DNA of 64,000 nucleotides from the NCBI GenBank assembly GCA_907163375.1, contig CAJQUW010008996.1, forward strand, positions 563,001-627,000. The letters run 5' to 3'. The position numbers were made by a program, and so were the translations under genes. Positions 55,187-64,000 of the stretch are shown here, piece after piece. The stretch comes from Prostheceraeus crozeri. Its lineage: Eukaryota; Platyhelminthes; Polycladida; Euryleptidae. Position 1 is the first letter of the stretch; each line of letters opens with the position of its first letter. Under the pieces are notes generated by a model that made no database searches, was not told where the DNA came from, and saw only the letters and a program-made list of their open reading frames with translations.

Positions 55187-57805
55187 CACTAGAACCGCCA
55201 TTGCAGTCAAATTGACTGCAATCAATTTTTGAATACAGCCAGAGCCTTAACTGAATTAGTTGTGATAATCAGAAGCTATGACATTTATTGCACATATCCA
55301 AGGAATGAAATTAAGTTAGAATTCATGAGTAAATATATCTATGGTTGAAAATACACGACAATATATCTTTAAGCGCCAATTGCAGTCATTTTGACTGCAA
55401 ATCAGTAAAGTATTAGTCTTCAACTTTCAAGCTTAGATATCTCATTTTTAACGCTAACAAAACAGTGAGTCATCATTCATCAACATGAACAGGATCAAGT
55501 CATGGATATACCATATCGATCAAGTGTTTAGTTTCTCATCATACGCTCACTTTAGAAGAAAGTTGACTATCAGAAAAGGACAGTAGAAGTCTTACGATGG
55601 CAGCACGACGTCGACGAATATCTGCGCAAACTGCTTTACAGATGATAACGCAATTGAATGGAGAAGTATCGGATGACGAAGAGGTGACCATGGACGAATT
55701 TATAATCGAGAGTGAAAATTCATCCATTAGTGACAATGAAGATGTTGAGATTGACGACGAATCAATAATCAGACCGACTGGGCACAATAACGGAGACCGA
55801 CAAGAAACCGAATTACCACCATATCTGGGTAAAGATAAAAGTACTTTGTGGCAAGAAACAAATCGTGAGCGACGAGGACCGATCTCTTCGAAGAATATCT
55901 TCACAGCTAAACCCGGACTTTCTTATCGCTGCAAACGATCTATCTCCTCAGACGATGTATTTTCCGCCTTTCATCTTCTATTCGATAACTATATTGTGAA
56001 TCACATTCATGCATGTACAATAACTGAAGCCAATCGACAAAAACCTGATTCGGAATGGTCCTTCTCCAAAGAAGAGCTGCTCGCTGTAATTGGAATTATG
56101 TATATTCGTGGTGCGACGTCAGCCTCAAAGTTTGATCTTGAAGCATTATGGAGTGATAAATGGGGTATTCCAATAGTACAGAATACTATGTCTCGCAACC
56201 GCTTTCGTGAGATTATAGGATTTCTCAGATTTGATGAGAAAACTTCTCGGCGAAGTAGAGTTTTATCCGACAAGTTCTGCTTGATACGTGATATTTGGAA
56301 ACGTATGATTGACAATAGCAGGACTGTACAGGACTTGTACACCCCTAAAGAATTCCTCACGATTGATGAACAGCTCTTGCCATCGAAATGCAGATGCCCC
56401 TTTACCCAATATATGCGAACAAAACCGGATAAATTCGGCATAATAAAGTCTGGGTTCTGTGTACCGAAACAAAAAAATGTCCTGAACAGCTTTACCGTAT
56501 TTGGGAAAGGAGGAAAGTCGTCCAAGCAATGTTACTTTGTCTGAATACGTCGTTTGTGAATTGGTGAAACCGTACAAGAAATTGGGATATAACATCACAT
56601 GTGACATACTTTACTTTACGTCCTTGAGTCTTGGCCAGGAAGAACAAAAAAAGATTACCATGGTTGGTTCCATCAGGGAATCGCCGCCGCGAATTACGAA
56701 AAAAGTTACAAAAAATGGAAAAAATTGACTGCGTTACGAATCAAGATTTACGAATCACTCTCTCAAGAAAATCTTTTGCTCGGTGTAAAAAAAAATCAAA
56801 AAAAAAATCTCTGCGTTTATTCTCGATTCTATCGTCGATGCTTTTTTCGCGCGGACTTTTGAAATTTTTCGAAAAAAACGGCGAAAAAAAAAAACCAAAC
56901 ATCAACCGAAACAGACATGAGAAACATGTGACATATAACAAACGAAAATTCCACGATGAGAAGCTGTTATCAGATGGCCACCCATGCACGTATTTTACAA
57001 TTTGTTGGACATCGTTGCCCTAAATTCATGGATATATATAAAAATTTGCTGCAAAATCAAAATCAGGCGAGATTATCTCTTTTTCTTTGGGAGAGAATGT
57101 GTCAAAATGTGTCACCTTTTGAGGTCAATTTGCCTGCATCCGTTCAGGAATCTCGCTAGAAGCAGCAATAAGCGAAAGAGTGCCAATAAGCCAACATAAG
57201 AACAAAGGTGGAAATGTTGCAGGAACATTGCAGCAAAAAAAAAAAATGCTGTGGTCCATGTTCTGCAAACAAAATCATCATTGTTACATGTATAAACTGT
57301 GCCAAATGATTTTTGGAAACCATGACAAGTTTTTTTATTTAATAAAAAAAAATTACAGTACAAATTAGAACTTTGTTTTTTTGCTGCCTTTTATTATAAT
57401 TTTCAATTCTTTAGGAAATATAAATAATAATAAATGAATTTATCATTCCAAAAGTAAAATAAATGCTATTAGACAAAATTAAATAACTTACTTGCAAAAA
57501 GTCAACTATCCAATAAACAGTGATATTTTTTTCGCAGCAAATTCTAAATAATTAGTTTTAATGCATAAATGAAAATATAGTGCATAACACAGTATATATG
57601 TTTACTCATATAAACCACTTTGTTTATGAAAGTAAGTATAGCAATAATATGTCCAATTACCATGATAAATGATGAGCCAATAATAACCGGTAGAAATTTT
57701 AGGATGTCAGGTAATTACAGGGTTCTATTCATTATCTTTTATGTTGCAGTCATTTTGACTGCATTTGGCGGTTAAAGGTATGTAAAATTCTTGGCGGTTC
57801 TAGTG
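55187..57805 (+). mobile_element. piggyBac element 2, TTAT-flanked
   Basis: 2.6 kb with inverted ends CACTAGAACCGCCA and TGGCGGTTCTAGTG. TTAT lies on both sides (55183-55186 and 57806-57809), not the usual TTAA. The palindrome TGCAGTCAAATTGACTGCA or its TTT variant occurs at 55202, 55381 and 57745. It carries a partly preserved transposase on the plus strand. Confidence 0.85.
55597..57200 (+). pseudogene. piggyBac transposase, decayed C-terminal half
   Basis: The first 300 codons are well preserved: an acidic N-terminus (SDDEEVTMDEFIIESE), WSFSKEELLAVIGIMYIRG, MSRNRFREIIGFLRFDEK and the first catalytic Asp in LTIDEQLLPSKCRCPF. A frameshift near 56.45 kb and more beyond break the rest: the second Asp region is recognisable (TCDILYFTSL near 56.6 kb). 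The third Asp region and the cysteine-rich tail are badly decayed near 56.95-57.3 kb, where several A-runs have arisen. Inactive. Confidence 0.85.
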
Positions 57806-57809
57806 TTAT

Positions 57810-58162
57810 AGCCTACAATGTGAATAGGGCTATTTTTTCCGGCTTGCCAACGAAGAATGACATATTGATGTCAAAATATCCTTATTTTTGTTCATTACGT
57901 TTATAACAAAAACCGAAAAACATCTTCATCCGGTATTGATCATGGAATTACATATACTCAAGGTAAATTCCAAGTATCTGCTTTTCCCTGAATTTGAAAG
58001 TTCCTTCACAGAGTAGGTCCTAAGGAATTTCTTCTTTCCCAGCTACGGTTCATTCTACAACTAAGTTGTATTGGATGCATTTTGTTGACTGAGGATTTCA
58101 CGCAACAGTCATGTTTTATGTACATCATCATGTCCATGGTGTGATGATAGCCTACCACTTAG
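57810..58162. other. No gene seen
   Basis: AT-rich spacer between piggyBac 2 and the next repeat. Nothing recognised. Confidence 0.3.
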
Positions 58163-58955
58163 AGTAAGTATATTAGATAGAGTGGTAACTCCGCATTTAT
58201 TAAATCCCCAATGTGTATACACTTTCGATTTTATTAAATGAACTCAAGGGAGATACAAGTGGTATTGTTGCCAAATTAGAGATATGCAAATTTTTGCAGT
58301 TTTGCAGAAATTGCAACGGAATTGAGTGATCATGATAGAAATGCAGAAGGAATGATGGCATTTTAAAGTGTCATGACAGCCTTGGAGATTTAATGTTTGT
58401 CAAATTAGCAATTCGATAGGTTCCCGTTACTTTCATGCTCAACCTCAAAAGTATTTTCTTAAGCGTGATCACATCACAGGCAACCTGCCACTTGCAGATC
58501 AAAATCACATAATCAAAGACAATGATTTCAGTTAACTTTGAAAGATGTACATTACTATTCAGATTCTAGAAATGGAGCATGAATTGAGTGATTGAATCAA
58601 AAAATCATGCCGGTGAAAATTGAATCAAAAACTTGAAATTTCAGCCAAGAAAGTACGGATAATATCCCGACTTTTTCATGAAGACTTCCATTATAGTACG
58701 GATCATGAAATTCCCTTGATGATCGGCTTAATTTCCGCATTAGTTAGGATTCTTATTAGCAAATATTCATTACTTTTGATATTCAACTTGTTTGATACTA
58801 CTTATATAGGGGCATCATCTCGGCATAGTATGTAAATTTGCAAAATTTTGACTTTTTTAAAACTGCTCAAATAATTTTTTGGAGCACAGAAACGCAATCT
58901 CCGCAAAAAACTGAATGTTTTCATATAAAAAATTTCACTGTATACAGATACTTTT
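58163..58955 (-). mobile_element. GAGTAAG element, copy C, inverted
   Basis: Starts GAGTAAGTATATTAGATAG after TA and is the reverse complement of copies A and B. Its far end (matching the start of A) is decayed after TTTCACTGTATACAG near 58940. Confidence 0.65.
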
Positions 58956-58982
58956 TTGAGAGAAGCTGGAAGCCGAAATATC

Positions 58983-59100
58983 TTTCTATAATAATAATAA
59001 TAATAACGTTTATTTTCAAGTACCTCAAAATGAGAATCGAGAGGCATATTATCAGATACAGTTCAGAAAAATCACTTACAATACAAATCAAGAACTAAGG
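58983..59100 (-). mobile_element. Short LINE 3' tail with (TTA)n
   Basis: On the minus strand TTTTGAGGTACTTGAAAATAAACG runs into an (ATT)6-7 microsatellite at 58986-59006. This AATAAACG-(ATT)n ending is common in RTE- and CR1-like LINE or SINE 3' ends. No coding part remains. Confidence 0.4.
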
Positions 59101-59869
59101 AAAAAGAAATGACAAAAGTTAAACACGAACAACATGATAAAAAAAATAACGCATCATCAGGCGCAAGAAATGATATACATTGTCATTCTGCATGGTTATT
59201 GTCCAAGTCAAAGAAAAATCACTATGAATTCTATGAACATGCGCAAACCACGGAGCCTGCATATGCACAACAATTACTAATTTTTGTTGTTACGCATTTG
59301 AAACACTTTATAAATAAGATGATCTTGCGCTTTAGACACATCAGTGAATTTACTTACAAACATTTTCGAATATAGAAGATAGAACATTTTCATCACGTCT
59401 TTGAAAAAGCAGAAGTGACAGCAACCACTTATCATTAATGGTGAGCAATAAATTACATATTGTAAATGTAGTAAAATGTCATGTATATGGAAAAATCATG
59501 GTTATTATCATTACTCTTTATACACGTGGATAAAGGAATTTTGATGAAGTATCTTACAATAAGTAGTTTAGGGCAAGAATCTACAGCTGTGTAAACCTGT
59601 TGCATGGAATGTACAGTTACCAGCGGCGATTATTGTCTCTCATTGCCAGGTAAGCACCTAAACCTATTAAACTTAGAATCAATAGGCAAATGGCACGTCC
59701 AACTATTATATAATTGTTCGCCTATTATCATATCGTTTTAAAATGCATGCGAGTATATACAGCATCCGTACACACTTGTACCTTCTAATTGAAGTAAAAC
59801 CAAATCATTCCAATTCAACATTCATTTTTCTTCAATTCTAATTCTTCTTTCTGACATTGAAAAAATGTC
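59101..59869. other. No recognised gene
   Basis: AT-rich. A plus-strand open stretch at 59109-59375 (Lys/His-rich) has no support. Confidence 0.3.
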
Positions 59870-60237
59870 GATAGTATCTGAATGCCATTTTTCAGGGTCA
59901 CTTTTATCATACGGGGTATGAGATTTTTAATAGAAGAAAAAGACAAACGACACAATCTCTCATCGGACAAACTCATCCTAGAAAATCTTTTAATTCTTTA
60001 GAGAGTAGAGAAGGATCCTTCACAGCCACAACTAGACACGCTAAGCGTGGTGAGTGCTTTTAGCAACGTTTTAGTCGTGGGAAAGACAGCAGTAAAATCA
60101 CGTATCGACAGGTTCAAAGACCCTGCTGCACTTACTGTCTGACCAACAAGCTCATTAGTTTTATACAAAACCTGCAATTCAGCACGCAATTTGCCTGACA
60201 AAACATGCATCTTATCTTTATCGATAGAGCGAAACAA
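59870..60237 (-). pseudogene. hAT transposase C-terminal fragment
   Basis: The minus strand reads FTAVFPTTKTLLKALTTLSV followed by SSCGCEGSFSTL, the hAT dimerisation signature (LP-VST-x-x-ERSFS-LRR). An in-frame stop then replaces the expected Arg codon, and RIKRFSRMSLSDERLCRLS continues the family pattern (RIKT-LR-x-M-x-x-ERL-x-L). The catalytic part is missing and no TIR was found. An inactive relic immediately left of the second Polinton. Confidence 0.75.
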
Positions 60238-60335
60238 ATCATTAGGAGATCATACAGATGTAGTATTCCCGTAACACTTGGTAATGTTTGGGAGGAGCAA
60301 ATCTCGAGATATTACTGGATGACAGTAGTTTATAG

Positions 60336-60396
60336 TGTGACATCCGGCGCGACGCTTCGCTTCGCTTTGCTTCGCTTCGCTTGCGCCGGATGTCAC
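60336..60396. repeat. Terminal hairpin of Polinton-like element 2
   Basis: GTGTGACATCCGGCGC at 60337-60352 is followed by a loop of CTTCG-type pentamers and then GCGCCGGATGTCACAC: a perfect 16-base inverted repeat at the tip of the element. The loop (GACGCTTCGCTTCGC...) is a degenerate pentanucleotide repeat of about 28 bases. Confidence 0.75.
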
Positions 60397-60642
60397 ACTT
60401 TTGCGGGGGTTTTCAAAATTTTCAAAAAAATCAAAATTTCAAAAATTTAGGTAGATTTCAAATTTCACGTGGCCGAAGGGTGAAAATTTAAGTTGTCTCA
60501 AAATATCACGTGGTCTAAGAATTTTGAAAATTTAGGCAGACGAAAATTTAAGTTGTCTCAAAATATCACGTAGTCTCAATATACCAGAAGATTGTATTCA
60601 AAATATTTATTCAAAATATTTATTCAAAATATTCATTTAAAA

Positions 60643-60963
60643 ATGGAAGAAACAAAAGTGGATGAAACAAAAGTGGAAGGAACCTCAAGAATATATCCTT
60701 CGTTATCATATGAACGTAGTTCTACTTTAATGGACATTGAAAAGATTAACATTGAAAAAATGAATAAAGAAAAACACAAAGATAGAGTTAGGTATATGAA
60801 AGATAAGGAATCTCAATTATTATTAAGATTAGAGCATTATAAAAAGTTAAGAAAGAGATGGTCTAATGCTTTAACAATTGTCATTTCATCTGGCGTTCTT
60901 ACAATTCCAGTAGTTGCTACTGCTTTAACTCGATACAAAATGAAAACACATTTCCATCTTTGA
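60643..60963 (+). CDS. Small coiled-coil membrane protein of element 2
   Basis: Start taken at the ATG at 60643 (MEETKVDETKVEG), after an A/T-rich leader with three tandem TATTCAAAATATT copies; an earlier in-frame non-ATG start is less likely. About 106 residues. A Lys/Glu-rich helical segment (DIEKINIEKMNKEKHKDRV) and LLLRLEHYKKLRKRW precede one hydrophobic segment (ALTIVISSGVLTIPVVATAL), then a short basic tail. Probably a tail-anchored or single-pass protein. Family unknown. Confidence 0.55.
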   Translation: MEETKVDETKVEGTSRIYPSLSYERSSTLMDIEKINIEKMNKEKHKDRVRYMKDKESQLLLRLEHYKKLRKRWSNALTIVISSGVLTIPVVATALTRYKMKTHFHL

Positions 60964-60986
60964 AATATTTTATTCACATCACAGAC

Positions 60987-61590
60987 AAGTACTATGTACA
61001 AGTAGCATGGTTTACAACGAATAAAATATGTTGACTAGAAAATGTATTATGCCATGATACAATTGTTTCTGTATGAGTAAAATAAGGTAAGGCTCATAGA
61101 ACTATAAAACCAATGAGGACAAGTAGCATAGTTTACAACGAATAAAATATGTTGACTAGAAAATGTATTATGCCATGATACAATTGTTTCTGTATGAGTA
61201 AAATAAGGTAAGGCTCATAGAACTATAAAACCAATGAGGACAAGTAGCATGGTTTACAACGAATAAAATATGTTGACTAGAAAATGTATTATGCCATGAT
61301 ACAATTGTTTCTGTATGAGTAAAATAAGGTAAGGCTCATAGAACTATAAAACCAATGAGGACAAGTAGCATAGTTTACAACGAATAAAATATGTTGACTA
61401 GAAAATGTATTATGCCATGATACAATTGTTTCTGTATGAGTAAAATAAGGGAAGGGTCATAGTACTATAAAACCAATGAGGACAAGTAGCATGGTTTACA
61501 ACGAATAAAATATGTTGACTAGAAAATGTATTATGCCATGATACAATTGTTTCTCGTAAATTCAAATAAGGGAAGGGTCATAGTACTATT
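60987..61590. repeat. 121-bp tandem repeat, about five copies
   Basis: AGTAGCAT(A/G)GTTTACAACG occurs at 61001, 61122, 61243, 61364 and 61485: an exact 121-base period. Units 1-4 differ at only a few positions and the fifth decays at its 3' end. It lies between two convergent genes of element 2. Confidence 0.9.
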
Positions 61591-61614
61591 ATCTATTGGG
61601 AGTAGCTTACCGTT

Positions 61615-62205
61615 TCAATTGATTGAGTTTAAAATTTGATCAAGGGTTGGGCGGTGTCTCCCATGGCGAAGATACGAGTCAATAATAGCGAAGTTCCTTT
61701 TGAAAAATGATATAGATTCCGTCGAGTTCTTAATAAACGGAAATCGTAAATATAGTTTATAAAATTTTCTTAAAAAGATGTTATAGCCTCTGGAATAACC
61801 TAATTGTTTACAAACATGGCCACTTCCCCGGATTACAGTCAAAGCTCTTCCTTTTAACAACGATAACTTCACAGTATTGTTCACCGAAATGTCTTCTTCT
61901 CTTCTTAAATGTGCTAAATAATTAGTTAGCTCTGATGGTAAGATGTCTCTTTGAATTTCTTCTTCAAAATTATAGTTTGAACTGATATTGATGGCGTTAT
62001 CTTGCAATGTGTCTTCAAATCGATTTATCACTAAAAATTCTCTGAATGTTTTTGATGCGTGGATGTCTTCTTCCTCCCTTGGTTTAAGATATTTCTCCTG
62101 AAATTCTGTTAGCATCTCAATACACTTCTTCCGTTGATCTTCGTTCACAATAGTGTCTGAAATTTTTCTTTTCAAATCGGCAAAGGCGATGCTTGAACGT
62201 GCCAT
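61615..62205 (-). CDS. Unknown 196-residue protein of element 2
   Basis: An intact frame from ATG at 62205 (MARSSIAFADLKRKI). The N-terminal half is helical and charged (DQRKKCIEMLTEFQEKYL), the middle acidic, and the C-terminal 80 residues basic and aromatic (YNIFLRKFYKLYLRFPF), ending HRPTLDQILNSIN. No catalytic motif, membrane segment or zinc site. I do not recognise it. Its divergent position relative to the protease gene, across a minisatellite, suggests a shared regulatory region. Confidence 0.55.
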   Translation of the reverse strand: MARSSIAFADLKRKISDTIVNEDQRKKCIEMLTEFQEKYLKPREEEDIHASKTFREFLVINRFEDTLQDNAINISSNYNFEEEIQRDILPSELTNYLAHLRREEDISVNNTVKLSLLKGRALTVIRGSGHVCKQLGYSRGYNIFLRKFYKLYLRFPFIKNSTESISFFKRNFAIIDSYLRHGRHRPTLDQILNSIN

Positions 62206-62598
62206 TTTCGTTAAAACGTAGTGAATTAATTATGATAAAAAATAAAATTGTTGAAAGTCGCTGATGAAATTGACCAAAATAGATAAAGGTCACAGATGAT
62301 TCGTAAGCAGTCACAGTCTCGTAGAACGCTCGCAGAATGAATGCACGCAGTAATACGTGGAATAATGGCAGCAGCTGTTCAAGTGAAAAGTTGAGTTATG
62401 CGGGTCACAAAGAATTCTCTCATACTGAATAGCTTAAACTGCTAGCAGCTGTTCATGTTGAGAAATTTGGTAACAGATGTTGCTAATGTCTTAATACAGA
62501 TAAAACAATCAATATTCTCTTAACAAGAGTTCATAAGAATAAAATGGAACAATGTAACGTTTTAATTTAGATTAAATTAAATCATTTCAAAATCGAAT

Positions 62599-62899
62599 AA
62601 GTAGTAAAGAAAGACATCATTAGAGAACAGTTTTAAATCAATACCCCCTCCCTTCTGACTAAGTAGCAAGGAAAGTCATCATTGTGGAACAGTTTTAAAT
62701 CAATACCCCCTCCCTTCTGACTAAGTAGTAAAGAAAGACATCATTAGAGACCAGTTTTAAATCAATACCCCCCCCCCAGTAGTAAGGAAAGTCATCATTA
62801 TAAAAATGTTTTAAATCAATACCCCCTTCTGACTAAGTAGTAAGGAAAGACATCATTAGAGAACAGTTTTAAATCAATACCCCCCCTCCTTCTGACTTC
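62599..62899. repeat. 62-bp minisatellite, about five units
   Basis: Units starting AAGTAG(T/C)AA at 62599, 62661 and 62723, plus two shorter ones, contain CATCATTAGAGAACAGTTTT and a C-run (ATACCCCCTCCC) of variable length. It occupies the intergenic space between divergent genes, so it may hold promoter elements. C-rich strands of this kind can form i-motif or G-quadruplex structures. Confidence 0.8.
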
Positions 62900-62932
62900 T
62901 AGGGGTCCCTTAAGAAATTTTTTTATTATAAA

Positions 62933-63421
62933 ATGAGCAACATAAATGAGTTTTTGAAATTATATGGAACACAGACAACAACGAATTTCGATTTAAATAA
63001 GATTGCTAATCGATTAGGAATAAAGAATTTTCACATATTGATGAGGGATGAATTACAATTCCTAAAAAATAGGCCAACAGGAACCTTCAGTTCACGGAAC
63101 AAAGTTCCATCAATAACTGTAAATTTCATAACAAATCTTCATACGTCAAATGAAAAAGGTGTACATTGGTCAGCAGGCGTTAAAAATTATCAGCAGAACT
63201 ATTATTTTGACCGCCCGGAGGCTGAGAACTATTGGTTCGACTCATACGGTTTGCCCCCTACAAATGAAGTAAAAGAATTACTTGGCAATGGAATTTATAA
63301 TACATTTCAAATTCAAAAACCGGGAACAACTTATTGTGGGCAATTATGTTTATACGTTTTGTACAAATTACAAAAAGGAGTATCATTTCTAGATATTATG
63401 TTAGAGTTAAACAATCTATAA
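62933..63421 (+). CDS. Adenain-like cysteine protease of element 2
   Basis: 162 residues, complete. The catalytic His is in GVHWSAGV, the Asp in YWFDSYGLPP, and the Cys in QKPGTTYCGQLCLYVLY with Gln just before KPG: the triad and oxyanion residue of the C5/Ulp1 fold. Shorter than adenovirus protease (about 200 residues) and than the protease of element 1, but with the same motif order. It would process capsid precursors. The frame looks whole. It is convergent with the integrase gene. Confidence 0.8.
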   Translation: MSNINEFLKLYGTQTTTNFDLNKIANRLGIKNFHILMRDELQFLKNRPTGTFSSRNKVPSITVNFITNLHTSNEKGVHWSAGVKNYQQNYYFDRPEAENYWFDSYGLPPTNEVKELLGNGIYNTFQIQKPGTTYCGQLCLYVLYKLQKGVSFLDIMLELNNL

Positions 63422-63455
63422 CTCAAGCGAAGCTAGCTAAAGCGCCACCTAGAGG

Positions 63456-64000
63456 TTAAAGCTCTGTTTTCTGTAATTCATTTTGATAAAATCGGCCTCT
63501 GATATCTTCATCATCTAAATCTTTAATTTCATAAGTAATCGGATAACTTTGATTTATTTTGCAAACTTCAAATATTTCTTTAGTCCAATAGCCAACAAAG
63601 CCTTTTTCAAATTTATTCTTATATTTAAATATCCTAACTCTATCTCCAATTTTAAATTTTGGCTTAAGTTTCTGCAAATTCGGATTACTCTCATTCAAAT
63701 TATTATTCTCGAATATTTTCTTTCGTACTAGATCAGGGTCGTCAGAAGCATTCTTTGGAGTTTCTTCAATACCAGAATGAACTTTATTATTGTACTGCTC
63801 TACAATTCCTGGTAATATCTTCAACCATTTCTGATTTTTTTGCTCAGTAAATTTCTTGAATAATTTATTTTTTAACGTCCGATTGAATCTTTCTATCACT
63901 ACGGCCTTCCCTGCATTTTCAGTGGAATAAACAGTTTCAAATAGTGGCTGAACGTTTCGGTTATAAAATTCCGACCCTTTATCAACAAACAATTTTTTTG
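63456..64000 (-). CDS. Polinton-type integrase of element 2, N-terminus outside window
   Basis: The minus-strand frame is open to the window edge. Visible are the second catalytic Asp (FVDKGSEFYN) and the Glu helix (AVVIERFNRTLKNKLFKKF), then IVEQYNNKVHSGIEETP and an SH3-like C-terminal domain (FKIGDRVRIFKYKNKFEKG; GYWTKEIFEV). It ends 63456 without a chromodomain, unlike the integrase of element 1. The first catalytic Asp and the zinc-binding region lie beyond 64000. Confidence 0.85.
   Translation of the reverse strand, partial: KKLFVDKGSEFYNRNVQPLFETVYSTENAGKAVVIERFNRTLKNKLFKKFTEQKNQKWLKILPGIVEQYNNKVHSGIEETPKNASDDPDLVRKKIFENNNLNESNPNLQKLKPKFKIGDRVRIFKYKNKFEKGFVGYWTKEIFEVCKINQSYPITYEIKDLDDEDIRGRFYQNELQKTEL

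Larger units (their letters stand above)
60336..64000. mobile_element. Polinton-like element 2, left part, visible portion looks whole
   Basis: Begins AGTGTGACATCCGGCGC after TTTAT; Polinton ends typically start AGT. It encodes an adenain-like protease and a retroviral-type integrase, plus two unknown proteins, with opposing gene directions. It is very AT-rich (well below the first Polinton) and has near-identical internal tandem repeats. No breaks are visible in its four genes. Gene order and proteins differ from Polinton 1, so it represents a separate lineage. It continues past the window end. Confidence 0.75.

Noticed and set aside
62599-62899. Regularly spaced repeats resembling a CRISPR array
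   Set aside because: Units are contiguous without unique spacers, and the setting is an animal genome. It is a minisatellite.

Overview
This is animal nuclear DNA, most likely from an aquatic invertebrate; I cannot name the species. It holds no recognisable rRNA, housekeeping or metabolic gene. Nearly everything identifiable is mobile: two Polinton (Maverick) elements, two piggyBac elements, a hAT remnant, a Ginger-type deletion derivative, a Mutator-like long-TIR element, several families of small inverted-repeat elements, fragments of four kinds of LINE and tRNA-derived inverted modules. Many insertions are nested and can be put in order from their target-site duplications (TSDs).

Region 1 (1 to about 26.8 kb) is a large Polinton whose left end lies before the window. 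Left to right on the plus strand it carries small unknown genes, a zinc-finger protein, a membrane protein, an unknown gene with a TATA promoter (3004-9786), the packaging ATPase, a chromodomain integrase, two related fibre-like proteins (the second with a collagen-like stalk), a basic protein, a probable major capsid protein and an adenain-like protease. On the minus strand it carries a small zinc-ribbon protein, a protein resembling the TATA-binding protein (TBP), and the protein-primed DNA polymerase B. It is a fossil: several genes are broken, a 5.27 kb transposon (4175-9440) interrupts one gene, and a truncated LINE (about 16.75-18.55 kb) interrupts another. The polymerase promoter and the promoter at 2.9-3.0 kb share a CCAAT-type motif and a TATA box.

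Region 2 (26.8-60.3 kb) is AT-rich transposon-on-transposon sequence. It holds three copies of a CACTA-ended MITE (one of them inside the 5.27 kb transposon), three copies of a GTCCGG foldback family, at least five copies of a GAGTAAG family, a CCGG-flanked Ginger derivative, two piggyBac elements that share a palindromic subterminal site, two inverted pairs of tRNA-like modules, two palindromes built on the same short core, and a 462 bp block present twice, apparently without differences, inside otherwise diverged repeats.

Region 3 (60336 to the end) is the left part of a second, much more AT-rich Polinton-like element. It begins with a terminal hairpin, then a small membrane protein, a 121 bp tandem repeat, an unknown 196-residue protein, a 62 bp minisatellite, an adenain-like protease and the end of an integrase. 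Its visible genes look whole, so it is probably younger than, and not closely related to, the first Polinton.

Observations I would follow first: the TBP-like gene with its zinc-ribbon neighbour in Polinton 1, the promoter motif shared by two of its promoters, the second Polinton with unknown genes, the duplicated 462 bp block, and the inverted tRNA-like foldbacks.
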